Part shown: positions 60,001-64,000 of the stretch, piece after piece
How positions within the stretch are numbered: the first letter of the stretch is position 1
Layout: the number at the start of each line of letters is the position of its first letter
Source: Cristatella mucedo
Lineage: Eukaryota; Bryozoa; Phylactolaemata; Cristatellidae
NCBI GenBank assembly: GCA_009760855.2
Contig: WPIO01000005.1
Span: 12,814,001-12,878,000 of the forward strand
DNA length: 64,000 nucleotides
Direction: 5' to 3'
Notes under the pieces: model-generated
The model's database searches: none
What the model was told of the DNA's origin: nothing
What the model saw: only the letters and a program-made list of their open reading frames with translations
Program-made: the position numbers and the translations under genes

Positions 60001-63000
60001 GACTTTGATACTGGTAGCAAGTAATTTTTAATCACATCCGTTTTTCGGCTGGCAGCCATCGCAGGATACAACTGGTCATTTTCTTGCAACTGTGCAAACC
60101 TAATCGTGTGTAGGACTAGCGTTGTCGAGTTGTTGGTGCTAACAAGAGCTTTGACGTGCATTTCGTTCTTTCTTCAGAAAGACTCGGCACGATCTTGAGA
60201 TCGACTGGACTGCTTCAGAGGTATGCTTGCCGTTAAGATATTTTCTCGTCCTCGTTTCGTGAGTTTTCATGCTCTGTCAGAGTATTCGTACACCCCATGC
60301 ATATCTCCGAGCAAACTTGGGCACATGTGTGGTACAGGGCACTCTCCGTATGCTGCCTTGCTCATGCTTGCTGTAGAGTCGCCAGTCCGTGCTCACTTCC
60401 AACTGGGCTGTTAAAATGCATCAACCTGCAACAGAGCTGGAAAATTGTGTTAAGCAGGTAAGCATTTGCCGACTGGCACCTGCAGCTCCTGTACTTTTTT
60501 CTATCTGTTTACCAGCTTCAGTATTGGCATCTGTCACCTAAATGGCTAATGATTTCTTTAATTTTTTTTTAGTAATGGGGAGTATTTGGCTATCGTTCAA
60601 GATCTGTGTGTCGAAATCAGGTATGGTTACTATTAAGAATAAATAGCAGCCAATTGATCGTCATGTGGTCTTAGATAGTCTGGCCTCGCATGACTTTTTG
60701 TAGGTGTGGCTCATAGCAATGCATGTGTATGCAGTTTCTAAATACAGATCGTGAGACGAAGTATGTTGGCTACCGAATGCATCATAAAAGCTGCCTATGC
60801 TTTGAGTGCTCTATAGAAAACTCTCCTGTGTAACAATCACTTAGTCTATGTGGCTTTGTGGAGTTACAGACAAAGATACATTGCATTCTGCTTGCCATTG
60901 AGGCTTGTTAGGAATATAGTGACCTCAGCTTAAGATGCCGGGAGCCGTTGTCCATGGCACCTCCATTTACTTGCATACAGAATAGACACATTCAGCACAT
61001 TCACTATGCTTTAATAAAATAAAAATAATACATTTGATATAGCATCCTCAGAGAACTCAATCTCTTTCTAGGCACTTTAAAGCTTGAACGTTGGTTCAAT
61101 AAATCGGGGTCTGGTGCAGATCTAGTTAATTTCAAAGACTTCCTTCAAGTCTACACCCGGTACCTTTAAAAAAGCCAGGTTTTTTTTTAATCGAGAAAGC
61201 TGAATTCCTGCTGCCAGTCGGACCCTTAACAGATTTATAAGACAGTAAACCATTTACTGGCCAATGCTGAGAGGTCTGAATCCCCAGATATTGACGGCTC
61301 AGCCGAAAGGTTTTCAGCCTTCTTTACTGAAAAAATTGTGCACATTCGTGCCTCCATAAAGCACCCTCCGACTAAAGCAATTTCGGAATCACAACTCGTG
61401 ACCTTCCTTAAAAGGTTTTCCGAGGTTTCTGCATGCGATGTGGCTACCTTAATAAGGCCTGGCAAAAAGAGCTCTCGTCTCCTAAAGGCCCTATACCATC
61501 ATCTCTGTGGTCTTCACTCGCAGACCAACTTAGCCCTACCATAACCGAGATTTGTAATGCTTCTTTGGCAAAAGGGGTCGTCCCCAAGTCCTTCAAATCG
61601 GCAGTCGTTACTCCCATACTTAAAAAGCCTGGATTAGATACCAAGGTCCTTGCAAACTATTGCCCAGTTTCCCTTCTTCCTTTCTTGTCAAAAATTCTTG
61701 AAAAATTGTTGCTAAGCAGCTTGTTGAACATATTGAAAATAATGGAATGTCAGAAACATTTTATCAAGTGCAATATTATTTCAATCAGGGTTCAAAAGGC
61801 AGCACTCCACTGAAACTGCTCTCCTCCGTGTTAACAATGACATTCTACATGGCAACGACGACAGGAATGTCACTGCCCTAGTTCTGTTAGATCTGTCAGC
61901 TGCCTTCGACACCATTGATCACGATGTTCTGCTTGAACGATTGAGAAGAACGATCGGTCTGGCAGACGAAGCACTGGCATGGTTTAAATCATACTTGTCT
62001 GATCGTGTTTAATCCGTGTCTTGTGGGGGTCAGGTCTTACACACGAGACGGGTCACCTGTGGAATCCCTCAAGGGTCTATACTCGTCCCTTGCTGTTCTC
62101 CATCTATACTCAACCTCTGGGAAAAGTGATTAAGGCCCATGGAATATGATATCACTTTTATGCTGACGATACTCAGCTGTATTTGTCATTCAAACCTTCG
62201 GAATCTGCTGCAGCAACTGAGAAACTGAATGCTTGCCTTGCCGATATTCGATCATGGATGTCGGAAAACTTCTTGAAATTAAATGACGATAAAACCGAAC
62301 TGCTGCTCATAAGACACCCTAAGCGTGTGGCTGGATTAAAATTCTTTGCTCTTCTAATAGGTGATGCTGCTGTGAGACCATCACCACATGCTTGAAATTT
62401 AGGTGTTTTCGACAGCTGCCTAAATTTTAAAAGCTTCATTCAGAAGACTGCTTCTACAGCCAGCCATCACGTCCGATCCCTATCCAAAATGCAGAAAATC
62501 CAACTAGCTCCTTAGTTCTGTCTCGGCTTGGTTATTGTAATTCCCTTTTGGCTGGGCTACCACAGAAAGCAACTAGGCCACTGCAGCTGACTATGAATGT
62601 GGCTGCAAGGCTAGTCTTCAAGTCCCAGAGGTTTGAGCACGTGTCACCTTTGCTAAAAGAGCTAGGATGGATGCCGATTGAGCAACCAACGGATACAGAG
62701 CAAAGTTCTTATGCTGACCCACAAGGCCCGCCATGGCGTGGCTCCTTCGTACCTAGCTGAACTGCTGCACCAGTTTCAGCCTCTTTGCGCACTCAGATCC
62801 TGTATGGACAGTAAATTAGCTGTTCCATTCCTCCGCTTAAAGACAGTTGGCGACAGAAGCTTTAGCTCAGCAGGTCCTAGACTGTGGAACTCGCTTCCGC
62901 AATTCTTACTCAACTACAACCACTCTCCAACTGCCGACTATGGCACATCTTTTTCAGCGGTCCTGAACTGCTACTTCTATGCTACTCACTACCTCAACTG

Positions 63001-64000
63001 CTCTCCTAACTCTGCTATGCTTCCCACTTTCTCTTTGTTGCGTTAGACGAAGTCTGTTGGCTACCGAATGCATACCGAAGTCTGCTTAGGCTGAGTGCGC
63101 TATACAAAACTGCCGGTTGCCCTCTCATGCCCACTGCGTAAGTAGCTGTTCCATTCCTATGCTTTAAGATCGTTACGAAACGACAACCACTCTCCACATG
63201 GTCTTTATGACTTTGTGGAGTTACTGACGGAGATACACACACACACACGATACACACACACACGATCGTTGGTGACAAAAGCTTTTGCTGTGTAGGTCCT
63301 AGGCTGTGCAACTCACTTCCACAATTCTTAGGCAACGACATCTATTCTCCTGCTGCCAAATGTGGCACATCCTTTCTAGCCGTCCTGAGCTACTAGTTCC
63401 CTGCTTCTCACTCACTCGACTGCCTTGCAGACTCAGCTATATAGTTTACTTTCTATTTGTTGACGGAGATGAAGTCTTCTGGCTACCGTATGTGTACCGA
63501 AAGCTGCATAGGCTTTGAGAGCGCTATAGAAAACTTTCACACATGCAACACCCACTTATTCTTTGTGGAGTTATAGCTGGAGATAGATTGCATTGCATTG
63601 GGTGGCTGTCTTCCTCAGTCTTACTGAGGCTCTGTGACCTGCAGGCTGCAGTTCATGTTGGTCGCAGAACGTTTGCTCCTGGATCGTTTTCATCCTGCAC
63701 TTTGACCCTTGGTTCTGTGTGAACGCTCAGACATATCGCAAAATGTTTTAATGCACCACTACGCAGACGGCTGACGCATGTGACGAACTCTCTTCGACAG
63801 GCGCCAGCATGATGGCTTCCTTAGTCTAGTTGGAAAGTATCTGCTTGATCAAGATGCAAACCCACAGTGGCGGTACGCCACCTGGAATGACGACAATACT
63901 ATCTTCGCTGTGAGCACCAGCACCGGTGAGCTTCATGCGATTGATATATTGGGAAATCGCCTGTTCAAGCTTCATACTGTAAGTACCGATTTTTATAGCA
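54805..64000 (+). CDS. NBAS: NBAS-like ER-Golgi tethering subunit, 5' part (incomplete)
   Basis: Recognised exons: 54805-54900, 60178-60220, 60573-60620 and 63825-63978, the last ending in donor ACT|gtaagt 22 bp before the window edge. Exon 1 gives Q-T-I-L-Y-D-L-L-V-T-C-E-W-P-P-E, nearly identical to the N-terminus of animal NBAS. Later exons give N-G-E-Y-L-A-I-V-Q-D-L-C-V-E-I and D-A-N-P-Q-W-R, the first blades of its N-terminal WD-like propeller. NBAS is part of the NRZ (Dsl1-type) tether at the ER for Golgi-to-ER vesicles and has been tied to nonsense-mediated decay. Two small exons between exon 1 and 60178 are tentative (55172-55235, 55440-55463). One short exon may be missing between 60620 and 63825, because about eight family residues are absent there. 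Confidence 0.88.
55172..55235 (+). CDS. Possible NBAS exon 2 (tentative)
   Basis: It runs from acceptor ttgctttgcag to donor AAAAC|gtaagt and is open in phase 0 from exon 1, giving a helical peptide (I-T-L-F-S-I-A-D-A-L-K-S-R). A 24-nt piece at 55440-55463 (acceptor atctctcag, donor gtactg) would follow in phase and then meet 60178 in phase. That would yield an L-P-x-x-x-R-L pattern like family members. Similarity is too weak to be sure. Confidence 0.4.
56020..56240 (-). mobile_element. L2-B 3' fragment
   Basis: A degraded minus-strand tail region in NBAS intron sequence. A SINE family 1-like remnant follows to about 56340. Confidence 0.65.
56933..57045. repeat. (GT)n microsatellite, imperfect
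   Basis: GT-rich with scattered C and A substitutions. Confidence 0.95.
58672..58890. mobile_element. Two nested SINE family 2 copies, head to head
   Basis: A plus copy begins at about 58672 and is broken at about 58766 by a minus copy ending at about 58855. The plus tail ('gttctcttaaggcgctat') resumes after it. Located in NBAS intron sequence. Confidence 0.7.
59320..59920 (-). mobile_element. L2-B 3' fragment, well preserved
   Basis: Begins with (TGTAA)n. 128 open codons at 59380-59766 encode the same C-terminal domain as 12430-13170. In NBAS intron sequence. Confidence 0.85.
60178..60220 (+). CDS. NBAS: NBAS small exon
   Basis: 43 nt from acceptor ttcttcag to donor AGAG|gtatgc, in phase with the next exon. 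It encodes R-L-G-T-I-L-R-S-T-G-L-L-Q and then a Ser split across the intron, corresponding to the segment before the first propeller strand. Confidence 0.7.
60573..60620 (+). CDS. NBAS: NBAS small exon
   Basis: 48 nt from acceptor ttttttttag to donor TCAG|gtatgg. N-G-E-Y-L-A-I-V-Q-D-L-C-V-E-I matches the family strand N-G-K-L-L-A-A-V-Q-D-Q-C-V-E-I. Confidence 0.9.
61140..63600 (+). mobile_element. L2-B element, longest copy, plus extra 3' ends
   Basis: About 61140-63115 holds reverse transcriptase from the fingers (I-L-K-K-P-G-L-D) through L-L-D-L-S-A-A-F-D-T-I-D-H-D and F-Y-A-D-D-T-Q-L-Y (about 62155) to the C-terminal domain. Stops and frameshifts make it inactive. A short tail at about 63120-63235 and a further degraded 3' end at about 63265-63600 follow. 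A smaller piece lies at 60745-60895. In NBAS intron sequence before the last visible exon. Confidence 0.85.
63825..63978 (+). CDS. NBAS: NBAS exon (propeller blade), last in window
   Basis: It is open from acceptor cttccttag to donor ACT|gtaagt. It contains D-A-N-P-Q-W-R-Y-A-T-W-N and S-T-G-E-L-H-A-I-D-I-L-G, a WD-like blade aligned with K-P-Q-W-R-R-V-A-W of NBAS. The alternative acceptor at 63830 would change phase. Confidence 0.88.

Larger units (their letters stand above)
55236..60177 (+). other. NBAS 5' intronic region
   Basis: L2-B (56020-56240), SINE scraps, a (GT)n microsatellite (56933-57045), nested SINEs (58672-58890), a G run (59271-59283) and L2-B (59320-59920). No coding sequence recognised in 57050-58650. 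Confidence 0.55.

Overview
This is animal genomic DNA, most likely from a bilaterian invertebrate. Coding sequence is split by GT-AG introns from 85 bp to about 7 kb. Most of the rest is non-LTR retrotransposon debris (two L2/CR1-like families), tRNA-derived SINEs and microsatellites. I cannot name the species. All gene models below were built by hand: I joined exons whose splice phases agree and compared the products with remembered protein families.

Three genes can be read. (1) An ARM-TIR-SAM protein gene ('ATS') lies on the minus strand, 37584 down to 11446. Eight phase-compatible exons encode a 671-residue protein. (2) PPCDC, the phosphopantothenoylcysteine decarboxylase of CoA synthesis, lies on the minus strand, 54595 down to 43210, with five exons and 201 residues, complete. 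(3) The 5' part of NBAS, an ER-Golgi tethering subunit, lies on the plus strand from 54805 and runs off the right edge. PPCDC and NBAS are head to head, with 209 bp between start codons.

The most important structural feature is an old direct duplication. Bases 1 to about 7870 (copy A) match about 36680 to 44240 (copy B) in the same orientation. Copy B carries exon 1 of ATS and the last exon of PPCDC. Copy A carries matching, still-open copies of both: a 254-nt ATS-type exon 1 at 516-769 and a 104-nt PPCDC-type last exon at 6034-6137. The simplest reading is a tandem duplication of a unit of about 36.4 kb containing a whole ATS gene, with its right breakpoint inside PPCDC intron 4. If so, a second ATS gene should lie just left of the window, and the copy-A PPCDC exon is an orphan. 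Transposons present in one copy and absent from the other show that the copies have evolved independently for a long time.

Layout: 1-7870 copy A; 7870-11445 ATS downstream region; 11446-37584 ATS gene; 37585-43209 ATS/PPCDC intergenic region within copy B; 43210-54595 PPCDC; 54596-54804 shared promoter; 54805-64000 NBAS 5' part. The three genes have no evident common pathway (TIR signalling, CoA synthesis, vesicle tethering). There are no prokaryotic features, CRISPR arrays or rRNA genes.
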